Part shown: positions 4,995-12,273 of the stretch, one piece after another | Numbering within the stretch: position 1 is the stretch's first letter | How the letters are laid out: each line of letters starts with the position of its first letter | Source: Candidatus Thorarchaeota archaeon | GTDB lineage: Archaea > Asgardarchaeota > Thorarchaeia > Thorarchaeales > Thorarchaeaceae | Direction of reading: 5' to 3' | NCBI GenBank assembly: GCA_016840245.1 | Contig: JAEOST010000712.1 | Location: forward strand, 1-13,267 | Length of the DNA stretch: 13,267 nt | Made by a program: the position numbers and the translations under genes | The notes under the pieces: generated by a model | Told to the model about the DNA's origin: nothing | What the model saw: only the letters and a program-made list of their open reading frames with translations | The model's database searches: none

Positions 4995-6938
4995 CTATCG
5001 TTTCTTTATGATGACGACTACCACTAGGATGACTCCAATAGCTCCAATTCCAACAATCAGGAAGAGTGTCATGTCCATTGGTGGTGGAGTGGTTGTTGTT
5101 GTTTCCGTGGGCGTTGTAGTAGTGGTGGGTTCAGGGTGCCATTCGATGGTGAAATCCGCACGAATAGCTAGATTACCCTCATTGTCGTACGCCTCTATCC
5201 AGAATTCATCTCCTTCTTCAAGATCGGTAAATTCAGCTGAGTATACATCACCTGCTGTGTTAATCATGTCCACCATTGTAGTACCGAAGAGTGTGACATT
5301 ATCAACCGAGCTAGGGTCTGTGACCGTTGCTGTAATAGTTATAGACTCATTCTCAGCTGGTGGGCTGTTACCCCATGCTACATTGCTTATCCTTGGTCCA
5401 ACTTCATCAACTGGGTCGATGTTATCAACACTGCGACTACTCGCAGCCCAATCCAAGATGTTCTCCATTAGTTCAACATTATCAAATGTAGTCTTTCCAT
5501 AGTCAAAATCACTGAAGAAAGTTGTACCTGCTACAAATACTCTAAGATCACCAATCTCCTCCGCAGCCATCATAATAATCTGGTCACCATTCAAAAGATC
5601 TGGTGTGTCATCATAGATGATTGTGATTTCGGGAGGTGTCTGATCAGTCTGATATCCCGTGACATCAGAGTAGACTATTGGTAATGGATTCTCATCAGCA
5701 ATGAAGTATAGACTGGCTGGTGAGTACATTGTGATTACATTGACATCTTCAGTAAGACCTACTGTCTCGGACATGTCTGGTATAGTAGTGTAATCATTGT
5801 ACCATGGTCGATAAGTTCCGTTCATGTAGACATTGTCATCGTTAATGCGAATATCTGAATTGATAGCTTCTAAGACCTGATTCGGAGTTGCAACGTCGGT
5901 TGACTCAGAGGCATCTCCTCTACCGGTGATAATGATCATCTTCTCACCTGACGCAGCCCAATTGCCAATAGCCGTCAGTTCAGCAGAAGAGTAGTCACCA
6001 AAGCCACATGTTATGACTAAGAGGTCAACATCTGTTAGAGCTCCCTCAGTGAAAGCGCTTTCCTGCATAGTCATTTGGAAATGCTTTCGATTCAGGGTTT
6101 GATTCACAGAGGTCAATGTACCATCAGAGTAGTCATTTGTATGAGCATAATCAAACAGAGCAACATAGTCGTAGGTTATCGTGACATCCGGAGCATCAAT
6201 TCCTTGGGTCAACGTGTAGAACAAAGAGAGAATATTGTTTATCGCTAAAGAGAGACAGGCCTCAGTAGCTTCCCTGACATCTGTATCGCTCAGAGCTGTT
6301 GAGTCTTCATCGGGGTATGCAGCTGCAATAGTGTCGAAGTATTGATGAGAGAAGACTGCTGCATCAACAACGAGCTGCGACACATTCGTAACAATAGACT
6401 CTGTTGGAGCTGTAAGTGTAAGCAACTCCTTCTTACTGTTGATCTCACCTTCATATGCTGAATGTCCCGGCCATGGAAGGTCTGGAATCTCATCCTCGAT
6501 ATCATCAGTATGAACTGGTATGCACACGTCAGCTGCATAATGGGACATTACACCTGCTGAGAAGAAGCCTATTTCCCAGAGTTCTATAGCTGTTTCACCT
6601 TCTGCAGCAGCAGCAGCAGTGAAGTTATTTCGAGCCAAATCGAACCATCTCGAAGCAGCCTCCGGAGCATTATACTCTCCTGTTTCCGGATAGTAAAGGT
6701 GGTTATCCCAGTCCTGCCAAGCCTGATCTGGTGTTGTCGATCCCCCTAGCACTTCTGGTGAATAGTATTCAAATGCTGCCTGCCAGCTGGCATTGCTGAG
6801 ATATGCCACTGCCCGATTATCGATGAACATGTGAGTTACAAGTCCCCACGCTTCAACAGGAGCCGCCATTGGTAGAAAAACTGCCCCTGTGATTAATGGG
6901 ACCAATAATAATGCCATAACGAAATTTGATTTTTTCAT
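4995..6938 (-). CDS. Surface-anchored zinc-dependent phospholipase C fused to GATase-like and Ig-like domains
   Basis: A 647-residue exported protein. The signal peptide (1-30) ends in VEA, so the mature chain should begin at Trp31. The N-terminal domain (31-~250) matches zinc-dependent phospholipases C such as Bacillus cereus PLC and clostridial alpha-toxin, where the mature N-terminal Trp is itself a zinc ligand. The remaining ligands can be placed: His36 (HMFIDNRAV), Asp71 (TPDQ), His80 (DNHLYYPET), His133 and Asp137 (MSHYAADVCIPVH), His143, His159 and Glu163 (GHSAYEGE). These enzymes hydrolyse the headgroup phosphodiester of phospholipids. Residues ~255-500 are a GATase/DUF4350-like domain starting VALFDYAH. 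Residues ~511-600 are an Ig-like domain. A Thr stalk, a membrane helix (624-643) and KKR follow. The ATG follows aaggtg (complement of 6944-6949). The gene begins 48 nt after the PHP gene and is probably read with it. Confidence 0.88.
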   Translation of the reverse strand: MKKSNFVMALLLVPLITGAVFLPMAAPVEAWGLVTHMFIDNRAVAYLSNASWQAAFEYYSPEVLGGSTTPDQAWQDWDNHLYYPETGEYNAPEAASRWFDLARNNFTAAAAAEGETAIELWEIGFFSAGVMSHYAADVCIPVHTDDIEDEIPDLPWPGHSAYEGEINSKKELLTLTAPTESIVTNVSQLVVDAAVFSHQYFDTIAAAYPDEDSTALSDTDVREATEACLSLAINNILSLFYTLTQGIDAPDVTITYDYVALFDYAHTNDYSDGTLTSVNQTLNRKHFQMTMQESAFTEGALTDVDLLVITCGFGDYSSAELTAIGNWAASGEKMIIITGRGDASESTDVATPNQVLEAINSDIRINDDNVYMNGTYRPWYNDYTTIPDMSETVGLTEDVNVITMYSPASLYFIADENPLPIVYSDVTGYQTDQTPPEITIIYDDTPDLLNGDQIIMMAAEEIGDLRVFVAGTTFFSDFDYGKTTFDNVELMENILDWAASSRSVDNIDPVDEVGPRISNVAWGNSPPAENESITITATVTDPSSVDNVTLFGTTMVDMINTAGDVYSAEFTDLEEGDEFWIEAYDNEGNLAIRADFTIEWHPEPTTTTTPTETTTTTPPPMDMTLFLIVGIGAIGVILVVVVIIKKR

Positions 6939-6955
6939 GTGGCACCTTACGGGCT

Positions 6956-6988
6956 AAATGGGTATTAAGTTGTACGCCCATCCCATTT
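6956..6988 (-). terminator. Hairpin between the PHP and phospholipase genes
   Basis: Perfect 7-bp arms aaatggg (6956-6962) and cccattt (6982-6988) with a 19-nt loop; one arm overlaps the stop codon of the PHP gene. No long T run follows, so it may only attenuate or protect a transcript end rather than separate the two genes. A weak TATA-like stretch (cttaata on the minus strand) lies in the loop. Confidence 0.3.
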
Positions 6989-9374
6989 ACTTGAAATGGC
7001 GTCTAACAAGTACAATTCCCACGACTGCTACTATTGCTACGCCACCAATGACAAGTATGAGATCCATCGGTGGAATTACTCCTATAGCTGCGGGATTCTT
7101 CACAATCCCTTCACCATCAATGGTATGCACGACATCGAATGTATCTATACACTGAATCGTTACTGTAACGTTTGTACCAATAGCATATTCACCGAGGTTC
7201 GCAAAGAAGTATCCAAAACCTGAGGCTTCCATCTCAAGGGTTTCAGCTCCTGAATCACCATTGTAGGTGATAGACACTGATTGGATGCTCGATTCTGAAG
7301 TCCTACCTACAACTAATCTTGCTTCTACGTTGATTCGTGAACCCGTTTCGGTCATCACAAAAGTGATGTTATTGATGAGTACCCCGACCTTTATGATGAG
7401 TGGGTTGAGAGATTCTTCAGTGTCAAATGAAACAAGATTCAACCAGAACGGGGCGAAACCTTCTATATCAGAATGACATATCCTTGAACTGACCTCTGTT
7501 TCACCCGCCTGAGCTGTTACTTCTTGATACGTCTGTTGTACAGTGATGGCTCTCATTGCAAATAGACTTGTATTGAGTGTAACAGCGTCAGATAGATTAT
7601 TCGAAAACTGTATCTGGAAATCGAAATCAGTATCAGGCTCAACATCAAGTGGGTTTGGTGCAATGACCTCAACGTTCAATCCTCGAGCAATATCTGAAGT
7701 CGCATTAGTTGCCAGTCGAATGGCTCTTGGAAAGTTCCATGAGTTCAAAGCAGTCTTTGCAGCATCAAGATACAACTGTGCAATTCCAGTTGATTCCTCA
7801 AAGCCCTCAAGATGAGTCTCAGCTGACTCAACAGTTGAATTTGCTTCATCCCATAGTTCCATCCATCTATTAACCCAGACTTCTTGTCCATATACGAGTC
7901 TATGATCCCTGTCAAGAATTACTATTCGTCTGTTAAGAACAGCATCCATCAAATCTTGGTCACTGATGGCTCCATTTGGACCAGTTGGATTCTTGACAAA
8001 TGCCACATTCAACAATGTACCTAGATAGCGTGCAGAGTGTCCGTCACTGGCTCCCATGAAATTGACGAAATAGCCCTCCTCGAGCATTCCATATATGTAT
8101 CCGCTATTGTCCACTTCCATCGCATCGTATCCCAATTCCTCAAATCTGTCATAGGTCTGTGCGTATGAATTCCCAATTGTTGGATGACATAATACTATGA
8201 TCCCACCTTGGGAATGAGTTTCATCAACCATCACCTGCTGTGAGTCAGTAATGATATTCTCAGTGAGTGGAAATGCTGCAGAATGTCTTCCCTTTGATAA
8301 CTCAGCACCTACTACAATGTGCAAATCTAGCGAGTTCTGTTCAACCCTGCTCTTTATTGCAAGTCCCCCAGTTATCCCGCCCTTGGTTGTAACAACATCA
8401 TAAGAGTGGTCAGTGACTACAAAGAAATCAAGACCGATATCGATTGCCTTCTCAAGCATCTCATCAGGAGTATTCTGTCCATCACTATGTGTTGTATGGT
8501 CATGATATGCACCAACAAAGGCATCATAGGATTCAATCTCAGGTTCGCTTAGATCCGGTCCTGACCCAACAGTAATTTGTGCGATATCTGGTATAATTGC
8601 AGTTCTCTGATCATTCTTTGCCAACCAATCGATTATGTTCAGAGAGAATTGGAAGTCTGATACCCCATTATCTGGGGTTTCTCTTCTGTATTGCAGGAAT
8701 GGATTGATTGCACCCACACAGACAATCCTTCCTAATCCTGACTCTGAAACCGCGACAAGGTCACATTCTCCATCAGATATTATTGCTGTAGCGGGTGCTG
8801 AAACATCCAATGATGAACCATAGATGATTTTGACGTATGTCTGAAGTTGTGTCATACCTGTAGTGACAGGGTGTTCTGCGAACTCAGAAGTTACTGTCGA
8901 TACTTTGTCACCTACAAATGAAATACCAAATTGTTCTGAAACAGGATTAAGATTACTTGGTCTGAAATTCCAAGTATTTGTACCATCTGGACCTACGAGT
9001 AGTAATCCACCTCCTGCATTCACAAATGAAGTAATGATTGTTACCTCAGAAGTTGTAAGCTCGATCATCGGAAAGAAAAGTACAAGGATGTCATAACTGT
9101 CTAATATTCCTGAATCTAGTGAAACATCGAAATTTGTTGAAACGTTATATCCGTTCTTCATCAGAATCCAGCCGAAGAATGAAGCATTCCCGGGAGTCCA
9201 CAGGCTACTTGCGTTGTAACAATGAGATTCATCGATGAGAACGTTCTTTGAAGTGAAATCAGCAATATGATGTTCTCTTTCCAAAACTCCATTGATTGGG
9301 GTTGTTGGGATTACAGGAGCTAGTATCAAGCATACAATGAGTATCGTAAATGCCTGTTGAATCTTTGTGACCAT
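6987..9374 (-). CDS. Surface-anchored PHP/CehA-type metallohydrolase with N-terminal GATase-like domain
   Basis: A 795-residue exported protein. Residues 1-29 are a signal peptide. Residues ~43-255 form a GATase/DUF4350-like domain: NVLIDESHCYN (44-54), YDILVLFFP (94-102), FVNAGGGLLLVGPDG (117-131). Residues ~283-500 are a PHP metal-dependent phosphoesterase domain of the kind annotated CehA/McbA-like, with an apparently complete metal-site set: YHDHTTHSDG (His291, His293, Asp298), VTDHS (Asp322, His323), Glu358, His364, LCHP (His397) and ASDGHS (Asp444, His446). PHP domains hydrolyse phosphoesters; CehA-type members also hydrolyse other esters, so the substrate is open. Two beta-rich segments follow (~590-670, ~685-755), then IPPMD (767-771), a membrane helix (772-790) and RRHFK. 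The ATG is preceded by gaggga at 8-nt spacing. It is transcribed toward the phospholipase gene and probably co-expressed with it. Confidence 0.88.
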   Translation of the reverse strand: MVTKIQQAFTILIVCLILAPVIPTTPINGVLEREHHIADFTSKNVLIDESHCYNASSLWTPGNASFFGWILMKNGYNVSTNFDVSLDSGILDSYDILVLFFPMIELTTSEVTIITSFVNAGGGLLLVGPDGTNTWNFRPSNLNPVSEQFGISFVGDKVSTVTSEFAEHPVTTGMTQLQTYVKIIYGSSLDVSAPATAIISDGECDLVAVSESGLGRIVCVGAINPFLQYRRETPDNGVSDFQFSLNIIDWLAKNDQRTAIIPDIAQITVGSGPDLSEPEIESYDAFVGAYHDHTTHSDGQNTPDEMLEKAIDIGLDFFVVTDHSYDVVTTKGGITGGLAIKSRVEQNSLDLHIVVGAELSKGRHSAAFPLTENIITDSQQVMVDETHSQGGIIVLCHPTIGNSYAQTYDRFEELGYDAMEVDNSGYIYGMLEEGYFVNFMGASDGHSARYLGTLLNVAFVKNPTGPNGAISDQDLMDAVLNRRIVILDRDHRLVYGQEVWVNRWMELWDEANSTVESAETHLEGFEESTGIAQLYLDAAKTALNSWNFPRAIRLATNATSDIARGLNVEVIAPNPLDVEPDTDFDFQIQFSNNLSDAVTLNTSLFAMRAITVQQTYQEVTAQAGETEVSSRICHSDIEGFAPFWLNLVSFDTEESLNPLIIKVGVLINNITFVMTETGSRINVEARLVVGRTSESSIQSVSITYNGDSGAETLEMEASGFGYFFANLGEYAIGTNVTVTIQCIDTFDVVHTIDGEGIVKNPAAIGVIPPMDLILVIGGVAIVAVVGIVLVRRHFK

Positions 9375-9375
9375 T

Positions 9376-9401
9376 GGACCAATCCCTCATGAGAGCGGTC
9401 C
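9376..9401. promoter_or_regulatory. Nested inverted repeats around the PHP gene ribosome site
   Basis: Outer arms ggacc (9376-9380) and ggtcc (9397-9401) flank an inner palindrome ctcatgag (9386-9393), enclosing the Shine-Dalgarno (complement of 9383-9388). It is either an operator at the transcript start or a small hairpin over the ribosome site. The role is inferred. Confidence 0.2.
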
Positions 9402-9417
9402 CTCCAGAAATACATCG

Positions 9418-9425
9418 AATAAAAA
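9418..9425 (-). promoter_or_regulatory. TATA-like box for the PHP gene
   Basis: On the minus strand this reads tttttatt, about 45 nt before the ATG at 9374. A start site near 9395 gives a leader of about 20 nt that carries the Shine-Dalgarno. Confidence 0.4.
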
Positions 9426-9478
9426 GGCTTGCTAATCCGGAGCTTCAATTACAGCTTGTAACTAATGTAGTGAATGTA

Positions 9479-9520
9479 AAAAAATAGAGGGATGAAGTAG
9501 CCGGTAACCCGGACTACTTC
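9479..9520 (-). terminator. Hairpin plus T run after the 9533 gene
   Basis: The arms gaagtagccgg (9494-9504) and ccgg-a-ctacttc (9509-9520) pair over 11 bp with one bulged A and a taac loop. On the minus strand the hairpin begins 13 nt after the stop codon and is followed within about 9 nt by a run of seven T (complement of 9479-9485). This is a textbook intrinsic-like terminator, so this gene is transcribed separately from the PHP gene. Confidence 0.75.
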
Positions 9521-9532
9521 TCATTATTCAAA

Positions 9533-10507
9533 CTACTTCTTTCTCATGAAGACGATAGCAACTATGATCACAATGACAACAACGCCAATTCCACCAATAA
9601 GTAGAATCATGGTCATGTCAGATGGAAATGCGTTCATTCCCCTGTCAATGACTTGGGTAACGAAGCTCATTCCTTGCAGTGTGACTCCATAGTATTCGTC
9701 TGCACACATGGGTTGGTAATCACCGTATGGTGAAGCACCAGATACAACGACAACTCCGCCACCAACGAATTCCCAGGTACATGCTGCGAAGGCACCCGAG
9801 TCACCATCATCGTGAGCAATAGGTGCAATCAAGTCAGTATCTGAGATTTGAGCTGTTGCGGCGTATGTTAGTAGCACTTCTACATTGTCTATAGTTTCTG
9901 TCTCAAGCGCAACTGGCCCATCGTTGTATGCACCACCAGTGCATCCATAGAGCAAGTTTGGCCCGTGCATTAGAACCTTATTTACACCAGTGATGTTGCC
10001 TGATGTGCCTGTCGCAACAACTCTGTAAGGCTCAACACAATTTGAAACTGCATCATTTACCTGTGAAGGTTCAGCATAGACATGTGAACCAACACCTTCT
10101 AGGATCTCTGTGCAATTGTCAAGCAGTGGCTGAGCGCCTCCGTAGTCAGAGTCATATGCAACCCATAGGAACTTACCAGCGCCATACCAATCATCTATAG
10201 CGGTGAATTCAGCGGCTGTGAAACCGTTGTCATCTCCGTATGGTGATCCAAGAATTAACCCATTTGCACCAGTTAAGATGCTTGTGTTTATTCCGCCCAA
10301 TGCCCATACAACAGTGTAGCCCATATCTGTTAGATTCCCTTCTAGAAGAAGATCTAAATCAGCCACGTAGGAGCTCTGTTGACCGTGTGAATAGTCGATG
10401 ACTATTGTGCCGGTCCCAGCTGCCCTAACAGGTACTGCGGGAGCTACCATGAATGAGGCAAAGAATGCGGTTAAAACCACTAAAGTGAATATATTTTTTC
10501 TCCTCAT
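9533..10507 (-). CDS. Surface-anchored GATase/DUF4350-like ectodomain protein
   Basis: Read from the ATG at 10507 this is 324 residues. That start begins MRRKNIFTLVV, a typical signal peptide, and has an AGGAGG motif upstream (complement of 10519-10524, 11-nt spacing). Extending to 10600 adds 31 residues with no ribosome site, so I reject the longer reading. The mature protein opens with TIVIDYSHGQQ (34-44), a first strand followed by Asp38 and His41, the same D-x-S-H pattern as in the PHP protein. GANGLILGSPYGDDNGFTAAEFTAIDDWYGAGKFLWVAY has the layout of a GATase-like fold, but no nucleophile elbow or catalytic triad is visible, so I expect binding rather than catalysis. Five Cys residues in the mature part (in DNCTE, SNCVE, YGCTG, AACTW, PMCAD) could form disulfides. 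FPSDM, a membrane helix (298-319) and MRKK close the protein. It is followed by a terminator. Confidence 0.8.
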   Translation of the reverse strand: MRRKNIFTLVVLTAFFASFMVAPAVPVRAAGTGTIVIDYSHGQQSSYVADLDLLLEGNLTDMGYTVVWALGGINTSILTGANGLILGSPYGDDNGFTAAEFTAIDDWYGAGKFLWVAYDSDYGGAQPLLDNCTEILEGVGSHVYAEPSQVNDAVSNCVEPYRVVATGTSGNITGVNKVLMHGPNLLYGCTGGAYNDGPVALETETIDNVEVLLTYAATAQISDTDLIAPIAHDDGDSGAFAACTWEFVGGGVVVVSGASPYGDYQPMCADEYYGVTLQGMSFVTQVIDRGMNAFPSDMTMILLIGGIGVVVIVIIVAIVFMRKK

Positions 10508-10518
10508 AGGAATGGTGT

Positions 10519-10530
10519 CCTCCTTATATA
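10519..10530 (-). promoter_or_regulatory. Overlapping TATA-like and Shine-Dalgarno motifs before the 9533-10507 gene
   Basis: On the minus strand tatataaggagg combines a TATA-like sequence with an AGGAGG ribosome site 11 nt before the ATG at 10507. Both cannot serve the same transcript: a start about 25 nt after the TATA would fall at or just inside the ATG. The ribosome site is the likelier function; an upstream AT-rich stretch around 10640-10670 could hold the promoter. Confidence 0.35.
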
Positions 10531-10653
10531 CAACCGTAAGAGGATAAAGATAGCAACCAACGCTCCCTATTAAAACTCTTTCGAGAGACTCCTTATCCAA
10601 ATTTCTCCATGTTATTGGAAAATTACTTGTTGAAAAGTTAAATCAGTTTTAAA

Positions 10654-10665
10654 TTGATAAATCAA
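10654..10665. promoter_or_regulatory. Inverted repeat in the divergent gap, candidate operator
   Basis: Perfect repeat ttgat-aa-atcaa in the 275-nt gap between the divergent 9533-10507 gene and the ABC importer. The surrounding AT-rich DNA could hold promoters for either side. The regulator is unknown. Confidence 0.25.
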
Positions 10666-10739
10666 AATATGTTAGTGTGTCATGATATTCATCTGTGAAA
10701 AACCTTATCTGGGGCGAGTGGATGGATTCTTGATTGTTC

Positions 10740-10753
10740 GATACACTAGTATC
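10740..10753 (+). promoter_or_regulatory. Inverted repeat upstream of the importer operon, candidate operator
   Basis: Perfect repeat gatac-acta-gtatc, 29 nt before the ATG at 10783. If the weak TATA-like ccttatct (10703-10710) is the promoter, the repeat lies just after the start site, a usual place for a repressor. No other clear promoter was seen for this operon. Confidence 0.25.
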
Positions 10754-10782
10754 ACCAATAGGAATACAGAGAGGATTAAGAA

Positions 10783-12258
10783 ATGAGCGAGTTCGAAACT
10801 GCGCGAGGATCTAGGACCACACTAATGGCAGTGGTCGTTATTGTAATAATTGGTGTCGGTGGTGTTGCAGGATTCATGTATCTAAATGGTCTTGCACCCA
10901 CTACCACTCCCACCACCACAGGAACTACTACCTCTACTACTACTACTACGACAACACCTTCAGGAAGTAGTATTACAGTATTGACAAGACATGATATCTC
11001 TATTCAGGCCGTCTATGAGCCGGCTTTCCTAGCTAGTGATTTGGCAATAGATGCCGGTATCACTGATATTACTTGGAAGGCGCCTCTTGGAGAATATTGG
11101 GACGAACTGATTGATGCAGGTCAGGTGGATGTCTGTTGGGGCGGAGGTCCAACTCTGTTTGACCAACTTATGCGTGACGGTCGTCTTGCATCCATGAATT
11201 CTTCATATATGCAGAATGTTTCCTCAAGGGTCCTTGACGAAATTGCCAGTACTGATATGAAACGTCTGAATGATTCAGACCATTTAGTATGGGTAGCTGC
11301 AGCAATATCGACCTTTGGCTTTACTGTCAACAATGCCTTTCTAACGGATAAATCACTACCTAAACCAACTACATGGACTGACCTAGCTAGTCCTACATAC
11401 GGTCAGTATCTTCCCGCAATTCCCACAGTAGCAATGGGGAATGCTCCCGGAACTACTTCCAACACACGAATCTATGAAATCATTACTCAAGCATTAGGAT
11501 GGGAAGCAGGTTGGATAAACATGGCTCGAATGGCTGGTAACTCCAGAATATATGGAGGTTCTGTTGAAACCCAAACTGCTTCTGAGAATGGTGACGTAGG
11601 AATATCAATGTCAATCGACTTCTATGGGTATCAGACCTCATTTCGAAACCCTGACTGCGAATACATCGTTCCAGTAGGTCAGTCCATCGTAAATGGTGAT
11701 CCAATAGCCATAGCATCTACATCACCCAACAAGAATCTTGCAGAGGTCTTCATTGATTTCGTTCTGTCAGACTACGGACAGTCCTTATGGCTTCACGAGA
11801 ACGTGCGAAGAATGCCAGTGATGGCATCCGCATTCACACAGCCTCTCGGTATAGCAGCACCAGATCTCCATGCGGCATACAACGCTACACTGATCAATGT
11901 AGGTATCCCATTCAACGACACAATGTCTCTTCAGACCAATATGGCACTTATCACATACTTTGAGTCTGTCATCACACTGGCACACACTGAACTTGTGAAT
12001 TGTTGGGCTGCAATAGTTCAAGCATATGATGATAGTGAAATCGACTTGACTGAACTTAATGCATTTGCAGACCTGATGGGTGCGCCCGTTCAAATCTTGG
12101 ACCCATTGACATCTGTTGCAGAATACTTCACACTTGACTATGCTACACGTATCAATACCGAGATGATCTATAACGATGCCTATACGGCACAGTTACAAAC
12201 TGCTTGGACAAATGCGGCAAAACTCCAGTACATAACAGTGCAGGAATCACTACCATAA
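10783..12258 (+). CDS. ABC importer solute-binding protein, N-terminally membrane-anchored
   Basis: A 491-residue protein. Residues 13-35 form one hydrophobic helix acting as an uncleaved membrane anchor; no lipobox Cys is present. Residues 38-62 are a Thr-rich stalk. From about 64 on it is a solute-binding protein of the iron/thiamine/2-aminoethylphosphonate-type superfamily: SITVLTRHDISIQAVYEPAF at the first strand, WDELIDAGQVDVCWGGGP (106-123) at the hinge-side loop, STFGFTVNN and PTTWTDLASP (the usual W-x-D-L element), then GDVGISMSIDFYGY and NPDCEYIVPVGQSIVNGDPIAI. The ligand cannot be read from sequence. It is somewhat long for the family, with a helical C-terminal extension of about 100 residues. 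The start has gagagg (10769-10774) at 8-nt spacing. The permease begins 15 nt downstream, so the two form an operon. Confidence 0.9.
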   Translation: MSEFETARGSRTTLMAVVVIVIIGVGGVAGFMYLNGLAPTTTPTTTGTTTSTTTTTTTPSGSSITVLTRHDISIQAVYEPAFLASDLAIDAGITDITWKAPLGEYWDELIDAGQVDVCWGGGPTLFDQLMRDGRLASMNSSYMQNVSSRVLDEIASTDMKRLNDSDHLVWVAAAISTFGFTVNNAFLTDKSLPKPTTWTDLASPTYGQYLPAIPTVAMGNAPGTTSNTRIYEIITQALGWEAGWINMARMAGNSRIYGGSVETQTASENGDVGISMSIDFYGYQTSFRNPDCEYIVPVGQSIVNGDPIAIASTSPNKNLAEVFIDFVLSDYGQSLWLHENVRRMPVMASAFTQPLGIAAPDLHAAYNATLINVGIPFNDTMSLQTNMALITYFESVITLAHTELVNCWAAIVQAYDDSEIDLTELNAFADLMGAPVQILDPLTSVAEYFTLDYATRINTEMIYNDAYTAQLQTAWTNAAKLQYITVQESLP

Positions 12259-12273
12259 AGGTGGTCTGCAACT

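Noticed and set aside
5008..5502. A 164-codon open frame on the plus strand
   Set aside because: It is antisense to the Thr stalk, membrane helix and Ig-like domain of the phospholipase gene; its Val/Ser/Thr-rich start mirrors that low complexity.
10508..10600. N-terminal extension of the 9533-10507 protein
   Set aside because: It has no ribosome site, and the residues before MRRKN would place 31 residues ahead of a classic signal peptide.
11785..12093. A 102-codon Cys/His-rich minus-strand frame resembling a zinc-binding protein
   Set aside because: It is entirely antisense to the solute-binding protein gene, lacks regular CxxC spacing and has no ribosome site.
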